Assembly (NCBI GenBank): GCA_003556985.1
Contig: PWPZ01000260.1
Coordinates: 1-27,422 of the forward strand
From: Bacteroidota bacterium
Lineage (GTDB): Bacteria > Bacteroidota > Bacteroidia > Bacteroidales > PUMT01
DNA: 27,422 nt
Direction of reading: 5' to 3'
The notes under the pieces were generated by a model. The model made no database searches. It worked only from the letters and a program-made list of their open reading frames with translations, and was not told the DNA's origin. Shown piece by piece: positions 16,701-24,522 of the stretch; within the stretch, counting starts at the first letter, position 1; each line of letters opens with the position of its first letter. The position numbers were made by a program, and so were the translations under genes.

Positions 16701-17378
16701 TTAATTCTTATATGCGGGATTGTTGTATACAGGGCAGTCTCCTCTGCGTTCAAACGGTTTTATTGTTACAAAAATTCCGGCCAAAGATACCCAATCATTG
16801 TTATGAACCCAAGAAGGGGAATTAAATTGCCCGAAACTTTTCACCCCGTCTATATTGTCCGTAAAACTCTTTTTCAAAATCCATTCCATTCCCACGGTTA
16901 TTTTTCTGCTTATGCCATACTTAACGCCGCCGCCGAAAGGCAGATTCACAAAGCTTACGTTCGGATTTTCAGGTCCCCGGACAAGGGTATATGCCAAACC
17001 TGCTGTTATATAAGGGCTAAGGGGCTTGCTGAAAATTGTAACCTTGAAGGGCTGAAAGTTAAATTCACCCTGCAGGGCAATCTCATAAAAATTGTTAACA
17101 AAAAAAGCATCCCGGGTTTGGTGAAGAATATTTTGAAAATCCTGGTCATAAGCACTTATCCTGCCGAAATTAATATTTGTTCTCAGTGAATAATGTTCAT
17201 TGAAGTTATATTTGGCAAGCCCACCACCGGCAGGTGACAGGCTGTAAAAATGTCTTGAATTATTGATATTCCCGAGGTAGTAGGAGGTGCCGGCAAACAT
17301 GCCGAAATCAAGCCTTTCTGCTGCCGGAAGCTGATTCAGGGAAATAAGCAGAAGTAACGTTATAGCAAGGGTTCTCAT
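16701..17378 (-). CDS. DUF6089 family outer-membrane beta-barrel protein
   Basis: A 225-residue exported protein with a signal peptide (about 1-20, ending LPAAE) and a pattern of alternating polar and aromatic residues expected of a small 8-stranded beta-barrel. The opening LDFGMFAGTSYYLGNIN and following PAGGGLAKYNFNEHYSLRTNINFG match what I recall of the DUF6089 family of Bacteroidota, which typically stands just before uppS and bamA. No enzymatic motif is visible. A function linked to envelope assembly is suggested only by this placement. The gap of 164 bases before it, with a possible -7 box, suggests it may begin a sub-transcript for uppS-bamA-ompH. Confidence 0.78.
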   Translation of the reverse strand: MRTLAITLLLLISLNQLPAAERLDFGMFAGTSYYLGNINNSRHFYSLSPAGGGLAKYNFNEHYSLRTNINFGRISAYDQDFQNILHQTRDAFFVNNFYEIALQGEFNFQPFKVTIFSKPLSPYITAGLAYTLVRGPENPNVSFVNLPFGGGVKYGISRKITVGMEWILKKSFTDNIDGVKSFGQFNSPSWVHNNDWVSLAGIFVTIKPFERRGDCPVYNNPAYKN

Positions 17379-17450
17379 CTTTTTCCGGGTATTATTGTAA
17401 TTTTATGGTGTCCAAATGATTACACTCTGATGATTGCATTTGAATGACCA

Positions 17451-17458
17451 CAAATTTA
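17451..17458 (-). promoter_or_regulatory. Candidate -7 box before the DUF6089-uppS-bamA group
   Basis: TAAATTTG on the - strand fits TAnnTTTG, about 73 bases before the start at 17378, in an AT-rich gap of 164 bases after nadK. No TTG was found 17-23 bases upstream, so confidence is low. Confidence 0.35.
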
Positions 17459-17542
17459 TAGAAAATAATAGTATAATAACTTAATGAAAGCTTTAATTGT
17501 TATACTTTTACTTAATAAACTTGTTGCAAAAAAGGCGGATTC

Positions 17543-18421
17543 TCAGTTTCTTTTGTCTGCCCCCCACATGAGCTTGTTACGGAGCGTCGTATAAAAGTCC
17601 TGGTCTTCAAGCCTGATAAGGGAAATGTCAAATTCTGATCTTTTAAGCAGGATTTCAGTTTCGACCGGCATTACGGCCGAATGGTGATCCATTGAAAGCA
17701 GGAACTCACCTATCCGGCAGTTAACCTTCAGCCTGATAATACTATTATCGGGAATGACTATTGGCCTGACAGTAAGGTTGTGGGGTGCTATGGGAGATAT
17801 GATGAAGCCTCTTATGTCGGACGTAACCAGAGGACCCCCGACACTCAGAGAATAGGCAGTAGATCCGGTGGGAGTTGAAACAATCAGTCCGTCAGCCCAG
17901 TATGCACTCAAAAACCGGTCATTTAACCAGACCTGAATGGTTATCATGGCAGAGTTTTTTTTCTGGAGGGTAAACTCGTTTAGTGCGAAGCCGAAATTAC
18001 CGAATGTTTCCGGCGGAGAAACAAGTTCCAGCAACCCCCTTTTCTCAACGGCATAATTTCCCGATAAGAGGGCATCTATGGCCATATCAATATCTTCTTT
18101 TGCTATGGTTGCAAGAAAACCCAGCTTGCCGCTGTTGATGCCAACTACCGGTATTCCCGAATCTCTGACAATTGTTATGGTTTCCAGTATTGTCCCGTCA
18201 CCCCCTATTGAAAAAACGAAATTGCTCTTTTTGTCAAGATTTTCATAGGAGGTAAACAGATTGTCGGTGCTCAGATCCAGCCCCGCTTCCTCCCTCATGA
18301 ATTTATAAAAAGGCCCGTAGATGCTGAATTGGATATTCTTCTCTTTCAGGCGGTCAAATAGTTTTCTGGCAAACGGGACAAACTGTTTTCCGAATTGCCT
18401 GCCGTAAACAGCGATTTGCAT
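17543..18421 (-). CDS. nadK: NAD kinase
   Basis: Phosphorylates NAD+ to NADP+ in the cytoplasm. The 292-residue protein has the diagnostic GGDGT at 73-77, NSGKLGFLA at 96-104, N148-E149 (LNEFTL) and the second nucleotide-binding loop ADGLIVSTPTGSTAYSLSVGGP at 176-197, written here as the family's usual sequence. Length is normal. It begins 80 bases downstream of the CBS-pair gene on the same strand, and the pdxJ gene runs the other way beyond that. I recall pdxJ and nadK as divergent neighbours in other Bacteroidota. Confidence 0.95.
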   Translation of the reverse strand: MQIAVYGRQFGKQFVPFARKLFDRLKEKNIQFSIYGPFYKFMREEAGLDLSTDNLFTSYENLDKKSNFVFSIGGDGTILETITIVRDSGIPVVGINSGKLGFLATIAKEDIDMAIDALLSGNYAVEKRGLLELVSPPETFGNFGFALNEFTLQKKNSAMITIQVWLNDRFLSAYWADGLIVSTPTGSTAYSLSVGGPLVTSDIRGFIISPIAPHNLTVRPIVIPDNSIIRLKVNCRIGEFLLSMDHHSAVMPVETEILLKRSEFDISLIRLEDQDFYTTLRNKLMWGADKRN

Positions 18422-18501
18422 TATGTATGATTTACCGGACTGACTATTAATAAATAAAAATAGCAGGTTTTGACAGTTACTGCAAAAACCATCAGATTAA
18501 C

Positions 18502-19167
18502 TTATACATCAAGGTAGCGCAAGAACTGTTCATACCTGTTTTTATAAAATCCGCTGAGATTCTCATCATCCATAAAGGAAGCTTTAATATGGTAATCATA
18601 ACGGTCAAAAGTCTTTATTATGGAAGTCAGGTCGGTGGTGTTAATTTTGATTGTCACATCAATCCGGGTACTTCCGTCAGTATTTGTGATATAAAGGCTC
18701 AGTATTCTGGAATTGTTGCTTTCCACTATCTGGGAGATCTGGCTGAGTGAATAATCATGCTGATTCATTTCAAGCACTATTATACCGCCTTTTTCATGAG
18801 CAGCGGTCAAAGCTGCAAAATGAGACAGAAGATCGGTCTGGCCTATCATACCCAGAAAAATCTTGTTTTCATTAAGTACTGGTACAACTGTGAGCTTCAG
18901 ACGCGAAGCCAATTCTATCACCTCGTAAATATGCTGGCTGTCCAGCACATAGGGACTGAACAGAGAAAGCTTGTGATTGCCTATGGGTTCATCCATCATT
19001 CCCATATCGTATATATCAGAATCAGATATAAGTCCGAGAAACTCCTGATTGTTCACTATCGGCAGGTGTGATATGCGAAATATCTCCATCCAGCTTAGTG
19101 CACGGGCTCCGGTGTCGGAAGTCTTCAGCGACGGAATTACATCTGATATCAGATCTTTTGCAAACAT
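18502..19167 (-). CDS. CBS-domain pair protein with possible C-terminal ACT-like domain
   Basis: A 221-residue cytoplasmic protein with no enzyme domain. Two CBS motifs occupy about 1-60 (HLPIVNNQEFLGLISDSDI) and about 70-122 (LTVVPVLNENKIFLGMIGQTDLL). The C-terminal third, about 127-197, starts GGIIVLEMNQHDYSLSQISQIV and has the beta-alpha-beta-beta-alpha-beta rhythm of an ACT domain. CBS pairs usually bind adenine nucleotides and ACT domains bind amino acids, so a sensor role is likely. Placement next to nadK makes an adenosyl ligand plausible, but that is inference. The start is set at ATG 19167; the open frame reaches a TTG two codons earlier. Confidence 0.8.
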   Translation of the reverse strand: MFAKDLISDVIPSLKTSDTGARALSWMEIFRISHLPIVNNQEFLGLISDSDIYDMGMMDEPIGNHKLSLFSPYVLDSQHIYEVIELASRLKLTVVPVLNENKIFLGMIGQTDLLSHFAALTAAHEKGGIIVLEMNQHDYSLSQISQIVESNNSRILSLYITNTDGSTRIDVTIKINTTDLTSIIKTFDRYDYHIKASFMDDENLSGFYKNRYEQFLRYLDV

Positions 19168-19198
19168 ATCCAATTTTTTATATTCAGTAAATTACCTT

Positions 19199-19206
19199 TA
19201 TTTTTG
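19199..19206 (+). promoter_or_regulatory. Candidate pdxJ promoter -7 box
   Basis: TATTTTTG matches TAnnTTTG and lies 24 bases before the pdxJ ATG at 19230, so the leader would be about 20 bases. No clear -33 TTG; the upstream stretch is T-rich. Confidence 0.4.
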
Positions 19207-19229
19207 TATAATTCTACAAACAACATGCC

Positions 19230-19946
19230 ATGACAAGATTAAGTGTAAATATAAATAAAATTGCCACACTCAGGAATGCCAGGGGGGGAAATATTCCGGA
19301 TGTCCTGAGTGCAGCCGTAAACTGCCAGCGGTTCGGGGCACAGGGAATAACAGTCCACCCCAGACCTGATGAGCGTCACATAAGATATCAGGATGTCAGG
19401 GACATAAAGCAGATTATTAAAACCGAGTTCAATATTGAGGGCTATCCTTCAGAGTCTTTTATTTCTCTTGTGTTGTCGGTACTACCCGACCAGGTGACGC
19501 TTGTTCCCGATCCTCCCGGTGCCATTACCTCAAACCAGGGCTGGGATACCGTTTCTGAAAAACCGTTCCTGAGCGAAGTGGTTGCGCTGCTGCAATCTCA
19601 TGGCATACGCACCTCCCTTTTTGTTGGCACCCTGCCGGCACACATAGAACATGCTAAAATGACAGGAACCGACAGGATAGAGCTTTATACAGAGCCATAT
19701 GCTGCCGGTTACGGTGAAAACCGTGAAAAAGCAATCGCCCCCTTTGTGAAGGCAGCTGCCGTGGCTAATGGGCTCGGACTCGGACTGAATGCCGGGCATG
19801 ACCTTAACCTTGACAATCTGAAATATTTTGCCGATAAAATCCCGGGTCTTCTGGAGGTTTCCATAGGACATGCCCTGATTTCAGATGCTTTGTATTATGG
19901 TCTGGAGAACAGTATACAGATGTATCGGAGACAGCTTGAGCCATAA
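19230..19946 (+). CDS. pdxJ: Pyridoxine 5'-phosphate synthase
   Basis: Condenses 1-deoxy-D-xylulose 5-phosphate with 3-amino-2-oxopropyl phosphate in the DXP-dependent vitamin B6 route. The 238-residue TIM-barrel protein starts RLSVNINKIATLRNARGG, with HPRPDERHI at 43-51 (H43, R45 and H50 being the active-site group), E70 in FNIEGYP, VTLVPDPPGAITSNQGWD at about 89-106 and IGHALISDALYYGL near the end. Length and motif set are typical. It is divergent from the CBS-nadK side and is followed 56 bases later by an alpha/beta hydrolase that may be cotranscribed. Confidence 0.95.
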   Translation: MTRLSVNINKIATLRNARGGNIPDVLSAAVNCQRFGAQGITVHPRPDERHIRYQDVRDIKQIIKTEFNIEGYPSESFISLVLSVLPDQVTLVPDPPGAITSNQGWDTVSEKPFLSEVVALLQSHGIRTSLFVGTLPAHIEHAKMTGTDRIELYTEPYAAGYGENREKAIAPFVKAAAVANGLGLGLNAGHDLNLDNLKYFADKIPGLLEVSIGHALISDALYYGLENSIQMYRRQLEP

Positions 19947-20002
19947 ATGCTGAAACAACAAAGATGAACCCAATTGCCGCTAAATTAAACTGATTCTCTG
20001 CT

Positions 20003-20839
20003 ATGAAATTGTTCTATAAAAAACTTGGCTCGGGAAAGCCCCTGGTAATTTTGCACGGACTTTACGGATCGTCTGATAACTGGATGACTATTGGCAGGAA
20101 ACTGGCAGATGATTTTGAGATTTATCTTGTCGACCAGCGGAACCACGGCCGGTCGCCCCATGCCGACCGCCATGATTACGAGTCCATGAGTAACGACCTT
20201 CTTGATTTTATGGATGATGCAAACCTGAAAAGAGTGGTGCTGGCCGGTCACTCTATGGGGGGCAAGACCGCTATGTGTTTTGCCAATCAATTTCCCGGCC
20301 GCGTAGAATCTCTTATTGTTGTAGATATTGCCCCGAAATCCTACAAAGAAGCTTATCGCCGTGAAGCCCTGAGCCATTATGATATCCTGAAGGCAATGCA
20401 GGATATTGATTTTTCAGGCGTTTCCCGCCGGAGGGATGTTGACCGCATGCTTGCCCGCTCTGTCGGGAATGAGCGAATACGGTCATTTCTGACGAAAAAC
20501 CTTGGGAAAGGTGAAGATAACAAGTATCGCTGGACCATTAACCTTGATGTGCTTTTAAGGGAGCTTGACAATATTATGGATGGTATTAACGAGAAATGTT
20601 TTGATCCGGCCTCCCCCCTTAAGGATTTGCCGGTATTATTTTTAAAAGGCGGGAAATCACCTTATATTCTTGAATCCGATATGGAATTTATCAAACAGAT
20701 ATTTCCGCAGGCAAGGCTTGAGACGATTCCCGGTTCCGGCCACTGGCTGCATGCTGAGCAGCCCGAGGCTTTTGCCGGGGCAGTTAAGAAGTTTATAAAA
20801 AGCATCCCGCCTCAAACCGGTCCTCCCGATCCTGAATAG
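20003..20839 (+). CDS. Alpha/beta-fold hydrolase (YbfF-like)
   Basis: A 278-residue cytoplasmic serine hydrolase. The oxyanion motif HGLYGSSDNW is at 18-27, DQRNHGRSPHADRHDYESM at 44-62 is characteristic of the YbfF-type esterases, nucleophile S84 lies in GHSMGG at 82-87, and H247 in GSGHWLHAEQP completes the triad. The acid residue is less clear. No signal peptide. YbfF-like enzymes hydrolyse short acyl esters and acyl-CoA in vitro, but their true substrates are poorly known, so no gene symbol is given. It lies between pdxJ and manA without an obvious metabolic link to either. Confidence 0.85.
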   Translation: MKLFYKKLGSGKPLVILHGLYGSSDNWMTIGRKLADDFEIYLVDQRNHGRSPHADRHDYESMSNDLLDFMDDANLKRVVLAGHSMGGKTAMCFANQFPGRVESLIVVDIAPKSYKEAYRREALSHYDILKAMQDIDFSGVSRRRDVDRMLARSVGNERIRSFLTKNLGKGEDNKYRWTINLDVLLRELDNIMDGINEKCFDPASPLKDLPVLFLKGGKSPYILESDMEFIKQIFPQARLETIPGSGHWLHAEQPEAFAGAVKKFIKSIPPQTGPPDPE

Positions 20840-20962
20840 ATAAAAATGAATAATCGACAGCATGCTGGTCTTGCCTGTTAAACATAATTAATTGAATATC
20901 AGTCCGAATAAACTGCTGTGGTAAAATTAAGATAATAAGCATAATAACTATACTTTATTCTC

Positions 20963-21958
20963 ATGAACAAATTGTATCCGCTAAAATTCAGGCCCATACC
21001 CCGGGAAATGATATGGGGTGGCAATAACCTGCAAAAAAAATTCGGAAAAAATTTCCCGGAGAATTCCAAAATCGGTGAAAGCTGGGAGATATCCTCATAC
21101 CCGGGCAATTTGTCGGTTGTCGATAATGGCCATTTGAAAGGGAACAATATTGAAGAGCTCATTGAGGTTTACATGGGCGATCTGGTAGGGGAAAAGGTTT
21201 TTAACCGGTTCGGACTTGAATTTCCGCTGCTGATAAAGTTAATTGATGCCAGGGATGTTCTGTCTGTCCAGGTGCATCCTGACGATGAGCTGGCGGCACA
21301 AAGGCATGGTGCACGCGGCAAAACTGAAATGTGGTATGTGCTTGATGCCGAGCCCGGTGCCGAGTTGATAGCCGGATTCAACCGACAGGTTTCTCCCGGG
21401 GTTTTTACGGAAAAGTTAAAAAGCGGTAAATTGCTTGAAATACTTAACGTGGAAAAAGTTAGTCCGGGAGATGTTTTCTTTATGCCTGCCGGCAGGGTAC
21501 ATGCTATAGGCAAGGGAATAATCCTTGCCGAGATCCAGCAAACATCAGACAGCACTTACCGGATATACGACTGGGACCGCCGTGATGCAAAAGGCAATCA
21601 CCGGCCTCTTCACATTGATGAAGCCATGGAAGCCATTGATTATAACTACACAGGCGATTACAAAACCATTGTTGAACCGAAACATAACTCTCCGGTTTTA
21701 CTGGCAGATTGCCAGTATTTTACCACCCATTTGATTGATTTTACCGGGGTTAATGCCAGAGATTATATTTCCGCCGATTCTTTTGTGATTTATATATGCA
21801 CTAAGGGCGAATTCATGCTGGAATGGGATAATGGAAAAATGCTGGTAAATAAGGGCGAAACCCTGCTTATTCCTGCGGCCATTTCCGGTGTCAGCCTTTC
21901 CGCGGTCACGCCCTCTGCATTGCTTGAGGTCAAAATTAACCACGAACAGGTATTATGA
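20963..21958 (+). CDS. manA: Mannose-6-phosphate isomerase, class I
   Basis: Interconverts mannose 6-phosphate and fructose 6-phosphate, supplying GDP-mannose and related sugars for glycans. This is the short, ~330-residue cupin version. Zinc ligands are visible as Q103 and H105 (VQVHPDD), E122 (GKTEMW) and H180 (GRVHAIGKG); R200 (TYRIYDWDR) fits the catalytic Arg. The N-terminal FRPIPREMIWGG is typical. The stop codon overlaps the ATG of engB by four bases (ATGA), so the two are translationally coupled. The 123-base gap before it holds no gene and no clear -7 box. Confidence 0.92.
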   Translation: MNKLYPLKFRPIPREMIWGGNNLQKKFGKNFPENSKIGESWEISSYPGNLSVVDNGHLKGNNIEELIEVYMGDLVGEKVFNRFGLEFPLLIKLIDARDVLSVQVHPDDELAAQRHGARGKTEMWYVLDAEPGAELIAGFNRQVSPGVFTEKLKSGKLLEILNVEKVSPGDVFFMPAGRVHAIGKGIILAEIQQTSDSTYRIYDWDRRDAKGNHRPLHIDEAMEAIDYNYTGDYKTIVEPKHNSPVLLADCQYFTTHLIDFTGVNARDYISADSFVIYICTKGEFMLEWDNGKMLVNKGETLLIPAAISGVSLSAVTPSALLEVKINHEQVL

Positions 21959-22578
21959 TAATAAAGAGTGCTGAATTTGTGAAAAGTTCTGCCAGGGCCG
22001 ATCAGTGTCCTCCGCCCGATATGCCCGAGTATGCCTTTACGGGACGGTCGAATGTTGGAAAGTCATCGCTGATTAATATGCTTGCCGGGAGCCGGAAACT
22101 TGCCAAGACTTCTTCAACGCCGGGCAAAACCCAGTTAATCAACCATTTTATTATTGACGGCCGGTGGTATCTTGTCGATTTGCCCGGCTACGGTTATGCC
22201 AAAACTTCCAAAAAACTCAGGAAGGAATTCAGTGTGCTGATAAACAAATACATAGAGTTGAGGCCAAATCTTGTATGCCTTTTTGTTCTGATCGATTCCC
22301 GCCATGCTCCTCTTGCATCCGATATGTCTTTTATCCGCTGGCTGGGTGTAAACAAAGTGCCCTTCGTGCTTGTTTTTACAAAATGCGACAAAATATCGGC
22401 CGGCAAACTGGAGAAAAATCTGAATATTTATTTTAAGACTCTTAAAAAAGAATGGGAAAGCATACCCACCAGTTTTTGTTCCTCTGCATTGAAACAAACG
22501 GGAGCGCAGGAGATTCTTGATTTTATAGATGATACAAATGCACGGCTTCGCCAGGACAATGAAGGATATAATTCATGA
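21955..22578 (+). CDS. engB: Ribosome biogenesis GTPase EngB (YihA/YsxC family)
   Basis: A small essential-type GTPase that acts in assembly of the large ribosomal subunit. The 207 residues contain G1 GRSNVGKSSL at 30-39, G2-region STPGKTQLINHF around 54-65, G3 DLPGYGYAK at 75-83, G4 TKCDK at 142-146 and G5-like SSAL near 181. Length is normal. It overlaps the end of manA by four bases. The gene after it, prs, has its own promoter, so engB probably closes this transcript. Confidence 0.94.
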   Translation: MIIKSAEFVKSSARADQCPPPDMPEYAFTGRSNVGKSSLINMLAGSRKLAKTSSTPGKTQLINHFIIDGRWYLVDLPGYGYAKTSKKLRKEFSVLINKYIELRPNLVCLFVLIDSRHAPLASDMSFIRWLGVNKVPFVLVFTKCDKISAGKLEKNLNIYFKTLKKEWESIPTSFCSSALKQTGAQEILDFIDDTNARLRQDNEGYNS

Positions 22579-22607
22579 AAATGTTTTAGAAATAATCCTA
22601 TATTAAT

Positions 22608-22615
22608 TAATTTTG
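22608..22615 (+). promoter_or_regulatory. Candidate prs promoter -7 box (TAATTTTG)
   Basis: TAATTTTG followed by CAC matches the Bacteroidota -7 element TAnnTTTG, 37 bases before the prs ATG at 22653. The -33 region has only a T-run (22584-22587). Position and context make a real promoter likely. Confidence 0.55.
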
Positions 22616-22652
22616 CACTCTTAAAATAACCTCGTCATATAAAAAAAGCCCT

Positions 22653-23591
22653 ATGCACGCCAAACCGCCTATAAAGTTTTTTTCAGGGATTGAATCAAGG
22701 TACCTTGCCGATAAGATTGCCGGCAGTTACGGCATGGAACTCGGAAAATCTTCCGTAACCCGTTTCAGCGACGGTGAATTCCAGCCCGCTTTCGAAGAAT
22801 CGGTTAGGGGATCTGTTGTATTTATAATTCAATCGACATTTCCCCCTTCTGATAATCTTTTTGAGCTTTTGCTAATGATCGATGCTGCCAAGCGGGCCTC
22901 AGCATACAAGGTAGTTGCCGTTATTCCCTATCTTGGTTTTACCCGGCAGGACAGGAAGGATAAGCCCAGGGTTTCCATTGGTGCAAAGCTGGTGGCCGAC
23001 CTGCTTTCCAAAGCGGGTGTGTCACGTATTATGACCATGGACCTTCATGCAGATCAGATACAGGGATTTTTTGATGTCCCTGTCGACCATCTTTATGCAT
23101 CTTCCCTTTTTGTACCCCATATCCGTAATATGGGGCTGGATAATCTGGTTATAGCTGCTCCTGATATGGGGGGGACCAAACGGGCAAATGCCTATTCCCG
23201 TTTTCTCAATTGTGAAATGGTTATCTGTTACAAATTGAGGAAAAAGGCCAACTATGTTGATCAAATAACCATTATCGGCGATGTGAAAGGGAAAAATGTG
23301 GTAATCGTAGATGATATGATAGATACTGCAGGCACCGTTCTTCTGGCGGCCGACCTGATGAAACAATCAGGTGCAGAATCAGTGCGGGTCGTAGCAACCC
23401 ATCCGGTATTTTCAGGAGATGCTTTGGAAAAGATTGAAAAGTCGGCGATCAGTGAGGTGGTGGTAACTGATACTATTCCTCATAATTATAATTCCGATAA
23501 AATATCGGTTCTGACTGTTGCCGACCTCTTTGCCACAGTAATTGACAAGGTCCATAACTACCAGTCAATCTCCTCCACCTTTATTGTCTGA
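22653..23591 (+). CDS. prs: Ribose-phosphate pyrophosphokinase
   Basis: Makes PRPP from ribose 5-phosphate and ATP for purine, pyrimidine, histidine, tryptophan and NAD synthesis. Over 312 residues: FSDGEFQPAFEESVRG near 38-53, flexible-loop RQDRK at 98-102, DLHADQIQGFFDVPVDHLYA at 130-149, and the PRPP-binding loop VDDMIDTAGT at 219-228. One small oddity is the RKDKPRVSIGAKLVADLL segment, where many class I enzymes have a slightly different Arg-Pro-Ile pattern; this variant is also what I remember from Bacteroidota. The gene is bracketed by a -7 box upstream and a GC-rich hairpin with a T-run downstream, so it is probably monocistronic. Confidence 0.95.
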   Translation: MHAKPPIKFFSGIESRYLADKIAGSYGMELGKSSVTRFSDGEFQPAFEESVRGSVVFIIQSTFPPSDNLFELLLMIDAAKRASAYKVVAVIPYLGFTRQDRKDKPRVSIGAKLVADLLSKAGVSRIMTMDLHADQIQGFFDVPVDHLYASSLFVPHIRNMGLDNLVIAAPDMGGTKRANAYSRFLNCEMVICYKLRKKANYVDQITIIGDVKGKNVVIVDDMIDTAGTVLLAADLMKQSGAESVRVVATHPVFSGDALEKIEKSAISEVVVTDTIPHNYNSDKISVLTVADLFATVIDKVHNYQSISSTFIV

Positions 23592-23612
23592 AGCATTGAT
23601 ATTTCATGCGTT

Positions 23613-23641
23613 CAGGCGGCGGCGCCTGCCGGAACTTTTTT
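23613..23641 (+). terminator. Intrinsic terminator after prs
   Basis: CAGGCG (23613-23618), a 4-base loop, then CGCCTG (23623-23628) form a 6-bp GC-rich stem. Six T follow at 23636-23641. An outer GTTC/GAAC pairing would bring the T-run directly next to the stem. It starts 22 bases after the prs stop. Confidence 0.6.
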
Positions 23642-23713
23642 CATCTCAGTCTGTTGTTCATGTTATTTTGTCTGACTAAGTCTGATGCGGGTTTCAGATG
23701 AAATTTTTTTATG

Positions 23714-23721
23714 TATCTTTG
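23714..23721 (+). promoter_or_regulatory. Promoter -7 box of the bL25-pth group (TATCTTTG)
   Basis: TATCTTTGCACC is a very typical Bacteroidota -7 region (TAnnTTTGC). The start point would be near 23727, leaving a leader of about 83 bases before the bL25 ATG at 23810. A TTTC at 23692-23695 is the only -33 candidate. I see no clear ribosomal-protein-binding structure in the leader. Confidence 0.6.
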
Positions 23722-23809
23722 CACCTCCGAAATTTACAGTAAATGGTGTGATGGAGTGACGATTCCCGGAACTAAGTAGCACCCATTATTAATTGTTAAA
23801 TTGAATTCG

Positions 23810-24487
23810 ATGAAACTGTTAGAAATTAAGTGCGGCCGACGCAAAAAAGTAGGAAAGAAAGAATCAAAGCAACTCAGGAAACAGGGGGTTGTACCCTGTG
23901 TGCTTTATGGTGGTGATGAAAACGTTCATTTTCAAGCCTCTGAAATTGATTTCAGGCACCTTATCCATACCCCTAATGTATATTTGCTGAAGCTTGATAT
24001 TGAAGGCAAGGTTTATGATGCAATTTTACAGGACATCCAGTTTCATCCTGTTACCGACAGGACATTACATATGGATTTTTACCAGGTCTTCGAAGACAAA
24101 CCGGTATCCATTGATGTCCCGGTTCAGTTGAACGGGGTTCCCGAAGGTGTGAAACACGGCGGAAAGCTGGCTCTTGATACCCGAAGGCTAAAAGTCCGCG
24201 CCCTCCCCAAAGATCTGCCCGATATTCTTGAAGTTGATGTTACCAAAATGGAGCTTGGTAAATCGATCAAGGTTGAAGAACTGGATTTTCCTAATATGCA
24301 GCTCCTTGATTCACCCTATACGGTGATAGCATCCGTGAAGCTTACCAGGGCTGCACGTGGTGTACTGCCTGAGGATGAAGAAGCCGAAGAAGCTGCAGGA
24401 GAAGCAGGAGAAGCAGGAGAAGCAGGTGAGGAAAAATCCGGAGAGGGAGAATCCGGTGCTGAAGGTGAAGGAGAAGAAAAACAATAA
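23810..24487 (+). CDS. rplY: 50S ribosomal protein bL25 (general stress protein CTC form)
   Basis: Long, two-domain form of bL25 that binds 5S rRNA. From ATG 23810 the 225 residues comprise an N-terminal L25 domain (about 1-92, with GKKESKQLRKQGVVPCVLYG) and the TL5/CTC C-terminal domain (about 95-185, with VPVQLNGVPEGVKHGGKL). The last 35 residues are Ala/Gly/Glu-only, with AGE repeats, and are probably disordered. The open frame begins three codons earlier at a TTG (23801), but MKLLEIK is the normal start. It lies directly upstream of pth, a common pairing (ctc-pth). Confidence 0.94.
   Translation: MKLLEIKCGRRKKVGKKESKQLRKQGVVPCVLYGGDENVHFQASEIDFRHLIHTPNVYLLKLDIEGKVYDAILQDIQFHPVTDRTLHMDFYQVFEDKPVSIDVPVQLNGVPEGVKHGGKLALDTRRLKVRALPKDLPDILEVDVTKMELGKSIKVEELDFPNMQLLDSPYTVIASVKLTRAARGVLPEDEEAEEAAGEAGEAGEAGEEKSGEGESGAEGEGEEKQ
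24395..24430 (+). repeat. 9-base tandem repeat in the bL25 tail
   Basis: Three perfect copies of GCAGGAGAA (24395-24421) and a fourth changed copy (GCAGGTGAG) are in frame and encode Ala-Gly-Glu units. Copy number can change without breaking the frame. Confidence 0.85.
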
Positions 24488-24522
24488 ATACTGGTCTGAT
24501 TTAATAAATCATATTGGTTTGG

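Noticed and set aside
20003..20839. Assignment of the alpha/beta hydrolase as MenH or another menaquinone enzyme
   Set aside because: The DQRNHGRSPH motif fits YbfF-like esterases better, and no men genes are near.
20858..20867. 10-base palindrome CAGCATGCTG after the alpha/beta hydrolase gene
   Set aside because: Too short to support a terminator or a binding site; no T-run follows and no second copy was seen.
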